NCBI GenBank assembly: GCA_028291445.1 | Contig: JAQGIA010000441.1 | Coordinates: 1-5,066 of the forward strand | Source: Belnapia sp. | GTDB taxonomy: Bacteria > Pseudomonadota > Alphaproteobacteria > Acetobacterales > Acetobacteraceae | Direction: 5' to 3' | Length of the DNA: 5,066 nucleotides | Shown here: positions 1 to 5,066 of the stretch, in pieces | How the letters are laid out: the number at the start of each line of letters is the position of its first letter | How positions within the stretch are numbered: the first letter of the stretch is position 1 | The notes under the pieces: generated by a model | The model's database searches: none | What the model was told of the DNA's origin: nothing | What the model saw: the letters and a program-made list of their open reading frames with translations, nothing else | Translations under genes and position numbers: made by a program

Positions 1-395
1 TCCGCCAGGCTCGGCGGCAGCAGGAAGATGCCGACCACATCCTCCGGCATCGCCGCCTTCAGCAGCCGGTGGCCCTGCCATTCGATGTCGAACAGCACGT
101 CATGGCCGGCGGCCAGCGCCGCTTCCACCGGGGCGCGCGGGGTGCCGTAGGAGCGGCCGAGGAAGCCGGCGTGTTCGAGGAATTCCCCCGCGGCGACACC
201 GGCGGCGAATTGCTCGGGGCTGCGGAAGAAGTAATGCACCCCCTCCTGCTCGCCCGACCGTGGCGCGCGGGTGGTGGCGCTGACCGAAAGCTGCAGCTCC
301 GGCTCCGACTCCAGCAAGGCGCGGGAGATGCTGGTCTTGCCGCCGCCGGGCGCTGCCGCCAGCACCAGGCAGCAGCCCTTGCGGATGGTGCTCAC
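1..395 (-). CDS. gmk: Guanylate kinase, N-terminal part (runs off left edge)
   Basis: Guanylate kinase transfers phosphate from ATP to GMP, giving GDP in the cytoplasmic purine pathway. About 131 of the roughly 205-215 residues usual for the family are present; the C-terminal lid and core end lie outside the window. Reading the minus strand from a GTG at 395, a P-loop (AAPGGGKT, about residues 14-21) is followed by the GMP-binding signature SATTRAPRSGEQEGVHYFF (39-57). Ser39, Arg43, Arg46 and Tyr55 align with the GMP-contacting residues of characterised enzymes. Further on come GEFLEHA (70-76), the RSYGTP loop (81-86) and DIEWQG (102-107). The first P-loop glycine is alanine, which the Walker A pattern allows. 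The gene lies 37 bp downstream of yicC and is probably cotranscribed with it. The ribosome site is weak (AGG nine bases upstream), and the frame stays open upstream, so the start is the least certain part. Confidence 0.95.
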   Translation of the reverse strand, partial: MSTIRKGCCLVLAAAPGGGKTSISRALLESEPELQLSVSATTRAPRSGEQEGVHYFFRSPEQFAAGVAAGEFLEHAGFLGRSYGTPRAPVEAALAAGHDVLFDIEWQGHRLLKAAMPEDVVGIFLLPPSLA

Positions 396-432
396 GCGTC
401 GCGGCCTGCGGTGCCAGGTGATTGACCGTGGC

Positions 433-1332
433 TCATTCGACGTTCGCCGCCTGCTCCTTGAGCCGCTCGATCGCCGCCTTCAGGTCGAGGCCGATCCGGG
501 TCAGCGCGACGGAGGCGGATTTGGCGCAGAGGGTATTCGCCTCCCGCACGAATTCCTGGGTGAGGAAATCGAGCTTGCGGCCGGCGCCCTCGCCGGCGGC
601 CAGCAACGCGCCGGCCGCCTCGATATGCGCGCCGAGCCGGTCCAGCTCCTCCCGCACGTCGGATTTCTGCGCCAGCAGGGCCACTTCCTGGGCCAGTCGT
701 TCCTCCGGTACCCGGGCGGTCCCGGCCTCGCCGAGCAGCGCGGCCAGCTGTTCCATCATGCGGACCCGCTGCGCCGCCGGCTGGGTCGCGGCCTCGGTGG
801 CGGCGGCATCGCGCAGGCTGGCGATCTCGGCCAGCAGCCCGCCGAGGATCTCCCGCAGCCGGGCGCCCTCGGCCTGGCGGGCCTCGGCCAGCCCGGCCAG
901 GGCACGGGCGAAGGCCGCCGTCAGCTCGGCCCGCCCGGCCTCCTCCAGCGCCGCGTCCGGCTCCGGCTGCTCGGTGCGCATCACGCCGGGCAGGGCGAGC
1001 AGCGCCTCGGCCCGAGGCGACATGCTGCCGCGGATGCGCCCGGCCAGTTCCAGCGCCAGGGCCAGCGCCTGTTCCAGCGCTGCTTTATCCACCGTCAGCC
1101 GCTGCCGGTCCTCCCGCCTGAGGGACAGGCTGGCCGAGATGTTGCCGCGCTTGAAGCGCTTGTTGGTCGCCTCCCGCAGCGGCGCTTCCAGCGCATCCTG
1201 GCCATTCGGCAGCCGCAGCCGCAGGTCGAGCCCCCGGCCATTGACGCTGCGGAGTTCCCAGACGAAGCCGGTACCGTCGGCCAGCGTGCCGCTTTCGCGG
1301 GCGAAGCCGGTCATGCTCATGAGGATGCCCAT
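433..1332 (-). CDS. yicC: YicC/YloC family endoribonuclease
   Basis: This is a YicC-family protein; E. coli YicC and B. subtilis YloC are reported as endoribonucleases, and YicC is linked to sRNA turnover. From ATG 1332 it has 299 residues (E. coli YicC has about 287). The N-terminal YicC_N signature is clear: SMTGFAR (6-12) and ELRSVNGRGLD (26-36) followed by RLP. The C-terminal DUF1732 half has DVREELDRL (225-233), His236 and GRKLDFLTQEFVREANTL (251-268), closely matching E. coli. The middle is Ala/Glu/Leu-rich helix, likely coiled. A second in-frame ATG at 1320 would give MSMTGF and 295 residues; neither start has a good Shine-Dalgarno, and 1332 was chosen because relatives usually have about four residues before SMTGF. 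The open frame continues upstream to 1791, but that part lies antisense to the dehydrogenase and is not family-like. It precedes gmk, a common pairing. Confidence 0.94.
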   Translation of the reverse strand: MGILMSMTGFARESGTLADGTGFVWELRSVNGRGLDLRLRLPNGQDALEAPLREATNKRFKRGNISASLSLRREDRQRLTVDKAALEQALALALELAGRIRGSMSPRAEALLALPGVMRTEQPEPDAALEEAGRAELTAAFARALAGLAEARQAEGARLREILGGLLAEIASLRDAAATEAATQPAAQRVRMMEQLAALLGEAGTARVPEERLAQEVALLAQKSDVREELDRLGAHIEAAGALLAAGEGAGRKLDFLTQEFVREANTLCAKSASVALTRIGLDLKAAIERLKEQAANVE

Positions 1333-1381
1333 GGCCGCGGTTGTCTCGCGCGCCGCGGCGGGATGCAAGCGGGAGAGCGGA
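1333..1381. promoter_or_regulatory. Compact divergent intergenic region between yicC and SDR gene
   Basis: These 49 bp separate two divergent start codons, so promoters for the yicC-gmk unit and the dehydrogenase must overlap here or lie inside the opposing coding sequences. The stretch is GC-rich, with a CCGCGG-type core. I could not recognise a convincing -35/-10 pair on either strand. The call as regulatory rests on gene geometry only. Confidence 0.4.
1371..1377 (+). promoter_or_regulatory. Ribosome binding site of the SDR gene
   Basis: GGGAGAG lies four bases before the ATG at 1382. It decides this start over in-frame upstream ATGs (for example near 1313 and 1325), which would overlap the yicC start and add residues not expected before the first Rossmann strand. 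Confidence 0.65.
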
Positions 1382-2176
1382 ATGGCGGCATGGCAGCATG
1401 TGCTGATCACCGGGGCCTCGGCCGGGCTGGGGCAGGCGCTGGCGCTGGCCGTGGCCGCGCCGGGTGCGGTGCTGCACTTGTCCGGGCGGGACGCCGGGCG
1501 GCTTGGCGCAGTGGCCAAGGCCTGCCGGGCGCGCGGTGCCAGCGTCCTTCCCCAGGTGGTGGATGCGCGGGACGCATCGGCGATGGCGGCCTGGATCGGC
1601 GGCGCCGGCCGGCTCGACCTGGTCATCGCCAATGCCGGCATCTCCGCCGGTACCGGCGGCGCGGTGGAGCCCGCCGGCACCGCCCGGGCGGTGTTCGAGA
1701 CCAATGTCGACGGCGTGCTGAACACCGTGCTGCCGGCGCTGGCGGCGATGGCCGCCCAGCCGCCCGGCGCCGATGGGCTGCGCGGCCGCATCGGGGTCGT
1801 TGCCTCGGTCGCCGCCTTCGTCGCCGCGCCCGGGGCGCCGGCCTATTGCGCCAGCAAGGCCGCGGTGCAGCGCTGGGCGGAGGCGCTGGATGCCACGGAG
1901 CAGCGCCGCGGCATCCGCCTGCACGCCATCTGCCCCGGCTATATCCGCACCGCCATGACGGCACGGAACGACTTCCCCATGCCCTTCCTCATGTCGGCCG
2001 AGGAAGCCGCGTGGCGGACGCTGGCCGGCATCGCCGCCGGGCGCACCCGCATCGCCTATCCCTGGCCGGTCTATTGGGCGGCGCGGCTATTGGGCGCGCT
2101 GCCGCCCGGGCTGCGGGCGGCGGCCTTCAACCGGCTCCCGGCGAAGGCGGCCGACCCTGGCCTGGGCCAGGGGTAG
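1382..2176 (+). CDS. Classical short-chain dehydrogenase/reductase (SDR)
   Basis: This encodes a 264-residue soluble NAD(P)-dependent oxidoreductase of the classical SDR superfamily; the substrate cannot be told from sequence. The Rossmann fold opens directly after the start with TGASAGLG (10-17), the TGxxxGxG dinucleotide motif. NAG is at 84-86, the structural/catalytic Asn in NVDG at 108, Ser142 in VASVAAF, and the YxxxK pair at Tyr155/Lys159, so the Asn-Ser-Tyr-Lys set is complete. Arg36 after the second strand (SGRD) suggests NADP(H), which is inference. PGYIRTAM (about 188-195) is the usual segment after strand 6. The C-terminus (YPWPVYWAARLLGALPPGLR) is hydrophobic with a basic end, perhaps membrane-associating. 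The last residues (ADPGLGQG) and stop fall in the repeat shared with terC on the other strand. It is divergent from yicC and convergent with terC, so it is likely monocistronic. Confidence 0.93.
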   Translation: MAAWQHVLITGASAGLGQALALAVAAPGAVLHLSGRDAGRLGAVAKACRARGASVLPQVVDARDASAMAAWIGGAGRLDLVIANAGISAGTGGAVEPAGTARAVFETNVDGVLNTVLPALAAMAAQPPGADGLRGRIGVVASVAAFVAAPGAPAYCASKAAVQRWAEALDATEQRRGIRLHAICPGYIRTAMTARNDFPMPFLMSAEEAAWRTLAGIAAGRTRIAYPWPVYWAARLLGALPPGLRAAAFNRLPAKAADPGLGQG

Positions 2177-2948
2177 CAACTGGGCCAGAGGCCGCAACTG
2201 GGCCAGGGGTCGCAACCGGGGTTGCGACCGAAGCCGGGTTGGGCTTCCGCATCGCCCGCTTGGCCAGCAGGTTCAGCCCTTCCACCGCCGTGGCGAAGGC
2301 CATGGCGGCATAGACGAAGCCCTTCGGCAGGTGGACGCCGACGCCCTCGGCCATCAGCACCATCCCGATCATCACCAGGAAGGCCAGCGCCAGCATCACC
2401 ACGGTCGGATTGCGCTCCATGAAGCGGGAGAGCGCATCCATCGAGAACAGCATGGCGATGACCGAGACGACGATCGCGGTGGCGATGATCCAGAACTCCC
2501 GGGTCAGCGCGACCGCCGCCAGGATGCTGTCGACCGAGAAGACCATGTCGAGCAGCAGGATCTGGATGACGGTCGGCCAGAAAGTGGCGGTGACGCCGTC
2601 CGCCGCGTGGCTCTCCGTCTGGGAATCCGGGTCCACGCGGTGGTGGATCTCGATCACCGCCTTGCCGATCAGGAACAACCCGCCGCCCAGCAGGATCAGG
2701 TCCTTGCCGGAGAATTCCACGCCGAGCACGGCGAACAAGGGCCGGGTCAGGGTCAGCAGCCAGGACGCGCCGGCCAGCATGCCGAAGCGCATCAGCACCG
2801 CGAGGCCAAGGCCGATCCGCCGCGCCAGCACCCGCTGCTCGGGCGGCAGCCGGTTCGACAGGATGGCGATGAAGACCAGGTTGTCGATGCCGAGCACCAC
2901 TTCCATGGCGATCAGCGCCAGCAAGGCAACGATAACTTCGCTTTCCAT
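2127..2948 (-). CDS. TerC family integral membrane protein (YgdQ/YkoY-like)
   Basis: This is a 273-residue polytopic inner-membrane protein of the TerC family. Characterised relatives (E. coli Alx, B. subtilis MeeF/MeeY) act in metal, mainly manganese, export; that role here is inferred. About seven hydrophobic helices are visible (roughly 5-30, 44-65, 84-101, 124-148, 153-170, 183-201, 210-228). The first has the acidic signature MEVVLGIDNLVFIAIL (Glu16, Asp22, Asn23), and the fourth has LLLDMVFSVDSILAA (Asp134, Asp140). Later family segments are NPTVVMLALAFLVMIG and MAEGVGVHLPKGFVYAA. The Met at 2948 is chosen because it sits just before helix 1; the frame stays open to 3371 but that extension runs into the divergent permease. 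After KRAMRKP (about 229-236) comes a roughly 37-residue Pro/Ala/Gly/Val tail encoded by tandem repeats, which looks dispensable and cytoplasmic. No yybP-ykoY (Mn2+) riboswitch was recognised upstream. Confidence 0.93.
   Translation of the reverse strand: MESEVIVALLALIAMEVVLGIDNLVFIAILSNRLPPEQRVLARRIGLGLAVLMRFGMLAGASWLLTLTRPLFAVLGVEFSGKDLILLGGGLFLIGKAVIEIHHRVDPDSQTESHAADGVTATFWPTVIQILLLDMVFSVDSILAAVALTREFWIIATAIVVSVIAMLFSMDALSRFMERNPTVVMLALAFLVMIGMVLMAEGVGVHLPKGFVYAAMAFATAVEGLNLLAKRAMRKPNPASVATPVATPGPVAASGPVATPGPGQGRPPSPGAG
2155..2172. repeat. Inverted repeat (8-bp arms) at the SDR stop codon
   Basis: CCCTGGCC (2155-2162) and GGCCAGGG (2165-2172) are perfect inverted arms around a two-base spacer. 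The hairpin ends just before the dehydrogenase TAG at 2174. No T-run follows on either strand, so it does not qualify as a standard intrinsic terminator; it is partly a by-product of the palindromic GGCC core in the tandem repeat. Confidence 0.6.
2163..2216. repeat. Three tandem 18-bp repeats in the SDR/terC 3' overlap
   Basis: Units at 2163-2180, 2181-2198 and 2199-2216 share the pattern TGGGCCAGRGGYNGCAAC with a few substitutions. On the minus strand they encode the VATPGP / VAASGP / VATPGP hexapeptides of the TerC tail, and a further partial VATP copy follows at about 2217-2228. The unit length is a multiple of three, so copy-number change would keep both reading frames. Unit 2163-2180 carries TAG where unit 2199-2216 has TCG, and that TAG is the dehydrogenase stop. 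Confidence 0.85.
2208..2229. repeat. Perfect 22-bp inverted repeat inside the terC 3' coding end
   Basis: GGTCGCAACC (2208-2217) and GGTTGCGACC (2220-2229) are exact reverse complements separated by GG. Transcribed either way it would form a stem of about nine pairs with a tetraloop. It lies 31 bases after the dehydrogenase stop, so it could stabilise or end that transcript, but there is no following U-tract. On the minus strand it is ordinary coding sequence for the VATPVAT part of the TerC tail. Confidence 0.75.
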
Positions 2949-2957
2949 GCTCTCATG

Positions 2958-2964
2958 TTCTCCC
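2958..2964 (-). promoter_or_regulatory. Likely ribosome binding site of terC
   Basis: Read on the minus strand, GGGAGAA lies upstream of the ATG at 2948. The gap from GGAG to the start is about 11 bases, slightly long but usable. A nearer ATG at 2956 is out of frame, so this site supports the 2948 start. Confidence 0.5.
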
Positions 2965-3067
2965 GGACGGGCAGCGTAACGCTTCTTCACCCCAGCCGTT
3001 GCCCCATGGGACCCGGGCGGGCTTGGATCGGCCTCTGCCAGCCCCACTTCGTCGGGAAGCCTAGAAC

Positions 3068-3073
3068 GGAGAG
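3068..3073 (+). promoter_or_regulatory. Ribosome binding site deciding the permease TTG start
   Basis: GGAGAG lies five bases before TTG 3079. An in-frame TGA occupies 3076-3078, directly before this TTG, so no upstream start is possible. The next in-frame candidate, GTG 3097, would trim six residues and has a poorer placed site. Confidence 0.65.
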
Positions 3074-3078
3074 ATTGA

Positions 3079-4842
3079 TTGGGCATTGTCGGGCAGGTGA
3101 CGCTCGGGCTGCGCTTGGCGCGGCGGGAGCTGCGCGGCGGGACGAAGTCGCTGCGGATCGTGCTCGCCTGCCTGGCGCTGGGCGTCGCGGCCATCGCCGC
3201 GGTCGGCACTCTCCGGGCCGGCATCCAGGCCGGGCTGCTGGCCGATGGCGCCCGCATCCTGGGCGGCGATGTCGAGGTCCGCGGCGGCGCCCGGCCGCTG
3301 CCGCCCGAGCTGCGTGCCTGGGCCGCGGCGCGGGGCGCTTCCGTCTCCGCCATCACCACCATGCGGGCCATGCTGGTCGCCCCGGCCGGCGAGCGGATGC
3401 TGGTGGAGCTGAAGGCGGTGGATGCCGCCTATCCGCTGTACGGCGCCCTGGTGCTGGAACCGCCGGTGCCGCTGGCACCCGGCACGGTGGCGCTCGACCC
3501 GCTGGTCGCCGAACGGCTCGGCCTGGCGCTGGGCGACATGGTGCGGGTCGGCGAGGCGCGGCTGCGGCTGGCGGCCCTGGTCGCGCAGGAACCCGACAAG
3601 GTGGCCACCCCGGCGATCTTCGGGCCGCGCGCGCTGATGACGCTGGAGACCCTGGCGACCACCGAACTGGTTCAGCCCGGCAGCCTGCTGCAGCAGGACC
3701 TCCGCCTGCGGCTGCCCGCCGGCACCGCCGCCGAGCCGGAGGCCGAGGCGCTGCGGCGCGACTTCGCCCGCGAGGGCTGGCGCATCCGGACCGCCGGAAC
3801 GGCCGAGCCGGCGATGAACCGCTTCCTCGACCGCGCCGCCTCCTTCCTGATCCTGGCCGGGCTGACCGCGCTGCTGGTCGGCGGCATCGGCGTCGCCACC
3901 GGGGTGCGGAGCTGGCTGGATGCGCGGGCGCGGTCGATCGCCACGCTGCGCTGCCTCGGCGCGCCCTCCTCGGTGATTTTCCTCAGCTACCTCATCCAGG
4001 TGCTGGGGCTGGCGCTGCTCGGCATCGCCATCGGGCTGGTGGCCGGCTATGGACTGACCTGGGCGGCGGCGCAGGCCTTGGCCGGGTCGCTGCCGGTGCC
4101 GCCGCGCCTTGCCCCCTATCCGCTGCCGCTGGCGCTGGCCGCCCTGTACGGGCTGTTGACGGCGTTGGCCTTCGCTCTCTGGCCGCTCGGCCGGGCGGCG
4201 CGGATTTCCGGCGCGGCGCTGTTCCGCGATACCGTCCAGCCGGCGGGAGGCTTTCCCGGCTGGACGGTACTGGCGCTGAACGGGCTGGCGGCGGTGGCGC
4301 TGGTCGGGCTGATCGTGCTGGGCTCGGGCGACCGGCGCTTCGCCGCCGGTTTCTGCGCCAGCGCGGTGGCGGCGCTGCTGCTGTTCCGGCTGGGAGCCTG
4401 GGGGCTTGTGGTGCTGGCCCGCAGCCTGTCCCACCTGCGGCGCCCGGCGCTGCGCCTCGGCCTCGCCAACCTGCATCGGCCGGGAGCGCCGACCGCGCTG
4501 ATGGTGGTCTCGCTCGGCATCGGCCTGACCACCCTGGCCGCCATCACCCAGATCGAGGGCAATCTGCGCCGGCAACTGGTCAACGAGATGCCGGGCCGGG
4601 CGCCGAATTTCTTCTTCATCGACATCCAGTCGGACCAGGCGCAGCGCTTCGACAGCATCGCCGGCGGCATCCCCGGCGTGGCCGAGGTCAAGCGGGTGCC
4701 GAGCCTGCGGGCCCGGGTCGTCGCGGTGAAGGGCATCCCCGCCGAGCAATGGGAGACCACGCCGGAGACCGCCTGGGCACTGCGCGGCGACCGCGGCCTG
4801 ACCTATTCGGCGCTGCCGCCGGCCGGGACCCAGGTGCTCTAG
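3079..4842 (+). CDS. YbbP-like FtsX/MacB-type ABC transporter permease, cut short by an in-frame amber codon
   Basis: This is the permease of a YbbAP-type ABC system, an inner-membrane protein with FtsX cores and large periplasmic domains. In other bacteria it pairs with the ATPase YbbA, often beside a TesA-like esterase; its substrate is not firmly known. The frame gives 587 residues, whereas family members usually have about 830-850. Visible parts are an N-terminal RRELRGG segment, helix 1 (about 25-47), LGGDVEVR opening the first periplasmic domain, and a first FtsX core with helices about 253-275, 301-331 and 348-372. IATLRCLGAPSSVI is the usual cytoplasmic loop. Linker helices lie about 395-416 and 420-450, then RLGLANLHRPGAPTALMVVSLGIGL (split: LANLHRPG, 461-468 region, and the next helix about 474-495) starts the second half. 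The second periplasmic domain (PNFFFIDIQSDQ) is under way when TAG interrupts at 4840. As it stands the product would lack the final FtsX core and probably not work, unless the stop is read through or is an error. Confidence 0.88.
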   Translation: MGIVGQVTLGLRLARRELRGGTKSLRIVLACLALGVAAIAAVGTLRAGIQAGLLADGARILGGDVEVRGGARPLPPELRAWAAARGASVSAITTMRAMLVAPAGERMLVELKAVDAAYPLYGALVLEPPVPLAPGTVALDPLVAERLGLALGDMVRVGEARLRLAALVAQEPDKVATPAIFGPRALMTLETLATTELVQPGSLLQQDLRLRLPAGTAAEPEAEALRRDFAREGWRIRTAGTAEPAMNRFLDRAASFLILAGLTALLVGGIGVATGVRSWLDARARSIATLRCLGAPSSVIFLSYLIQVLGLALLGIAIGLVAGYGLTWAAAQALAGSLPVPPRLAPYPLPLALAALYGLLTALAFALWPLGRAARISGAALFRDTVQPAGGFPGWTVLALNGLAAVALVGLIVLGSGDRRFAAGFCASAVAALLLFRLGAWGLVVLARSLSHLRRPALRLGLANLHRPGAPTALMVVSLGIGLTTLAAITQIEGNLRRQLVNEMPGRAPNFFFIDIQSDQAQRFDSIAGGIPGVAEVKRVPSLRARVVAVKGIPAEQWETTPETAWALRGDRGLTYSALPPAGTQVL

Positions 4843-5066
4843 GGCCCCTGCTGGCCAGAGGATTATCTAGGCCCGCCGCTGCTGTACATCGAAGCGACAA
4901 ACGCCAATGCCTGTGGCGTCGGCCTGGGAGACGTCATCCCGGTCAACGTGCTGGGCCGCAACATCGACCTGACCATCGCCAACCTGCGCAACGTGGACTG
5001 GCGCGGCCTCGGGGTGAACTTCACCCTGGTCGCCTCGCCCGGATTGCTGGAGGCGGCGCCGCATAC
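4843..5066 (+). pseudogene. In-frame continuation of the YbbP-like permease after the stop (runs off right edge)
   Basis: Immediately after the TAG the same frame stays open to the window end (74 codons plus two bases) and reads as family sequence. It includes WPEDYLGPPLL, GVGLGDVIPVNVLGRNIDLTI, ANLRNVDWRGLGVNFTLV and ASPGLLEAAPHT; long stretches like these normally follow the YSALPPAGT part of YbbP permeases. So this is the rest of the second periplasmic domain, not a separate gene, and there is no sign of an internal ribosome site and start. The first 24 codons are odd: eight end in A or T, far more than elsewhere in the gene, and GPCWP stands where relatives usually show G-x-W-W-P. It could be true decay, a sequencing or assembly error, or, less likely, readthrough. 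Confidence 0.8.

Larger units (their letters stand above)
2949..3078. promoter_or_regulatory. Divergent intergenic region between terC and the ABC permease
   Basis: This 130-bp non-coding stretch must hold promoters for terC (leftward) and the permease (rightward). It contains two small adjacent palindromes, CCCATGGG (3003-3010) and CCCGGG (3012-3017), and a weak hairpin CTTC/GAAG (3047-3059). No convincing sigma-70 pair, known operator or riboswitch could be recognised by eye on either strand. Confidence 0.5.

Noticed and set aside
422..1381. Long upstream extension of the dehydrogenase frame
   Set aside because: It is Ser/Ala/Arg-rich and antisense to yicC. The Rossmann fold begins right after ATG 1382, which has a good ribosome site.
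2163..2216. CRISPR-like array
   Set aside because: The units are directly adjacent 18-bp copies with no spacers and are coding in terC.
2155..2229. Intrinsic terminator for the dehydrogenase
   Set aside because: Hairpins exist but no T-run follows them on either strand, so they are listed only as repeats.
271..2313. A 680-codon plus-strand open frame
   Set aside because: It is antisense to yicC and out of frame with the dehydrogenase. The protein is Gly/Arg/Gln-rich low-complexity sequence with no domain, typical of a shadow frame in GC-rich DNA.
2949..3078. Manganese riboswitch (yybP-ykoY type) upstream of terC
   Set aside because: Some TerC-family genes have one, but I could not recognise its conserved loops in this 130-bp leader.
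2949..3371. N-terminal extension of terC to 3371
   Set aside because: It overlaps the start of the divergent permease and lacks family similarity. The 2948 start places helix 1 right after the initiator.
3061..4749. A 562-codon minus-strand open frame opposite the permease
   Set aside because: It is rich in Arg, Gln, His and Gly with no recognisable motif, and is the complement of well-supported permease coding sequence.

Overview
The window is very GC-rich, with third codon positions almost all G or C. Its genes (a yicC-gmk pair, a YgdQ-like TerC protein and a YbbP-like ABC permease) fit a high-GC alphaproteobacterium, perhaps of the Acetobacteraceae/Roseomonas kind. That placement comes from composition and protein style only, not from a search. 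No mobile element, CRISPR array, tRNA or rRNA gene was seen.

Layout from left to right. (1) Minus strand, 1-395: the N-terminal part of guanylate kinase (gmk), which runs off the left edge. (2) Minus strand, 433-1332: yicC, an endoribonuclease-family gene, 37 bp upstream of gmk and probably in the same operon. (3) Plus strand, 1382-2176: a classical short-chain dehydrogenase/reductase, divergent from yicC across only 49 bp. (4) Minus strand, 2127-2948: a TerC-family membrane protein whose 3' end overlaps the dehydrogenase 3' end by 50 bp. (5) Plus strand from 3079 to the right edge: a large YbbP-type FtsX/MacB-like ABC permease, divergent from terC across 130 bp.

The genes form no single pathway. 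yicC and gmk are a commonly seen neighbour pair (RNA turnover and GMP phosphorylation). The dehydrogenase, TerC protein and permease look like independent housekeeping or accessory functions. The ATPase partner expected beside a YbbP permease is not in the window.

Two places stand out. The permease frame is broken by an in-frame amber codon at 4840-4842, yet recognisable family sequence continues in the same frame to the edge. The codons just after the stop are unusually AT-rich at third positions and carry other unexpected residues. Second, the overlapping 3' ends of the dehydrogenase and terC are built on three 18-bp tandem repeats plus a perfect 10-bp inverted repeat; a single repeat-unit variant supplies the dehydrogenase stop codon. 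I found no convincing new multi-gene system.
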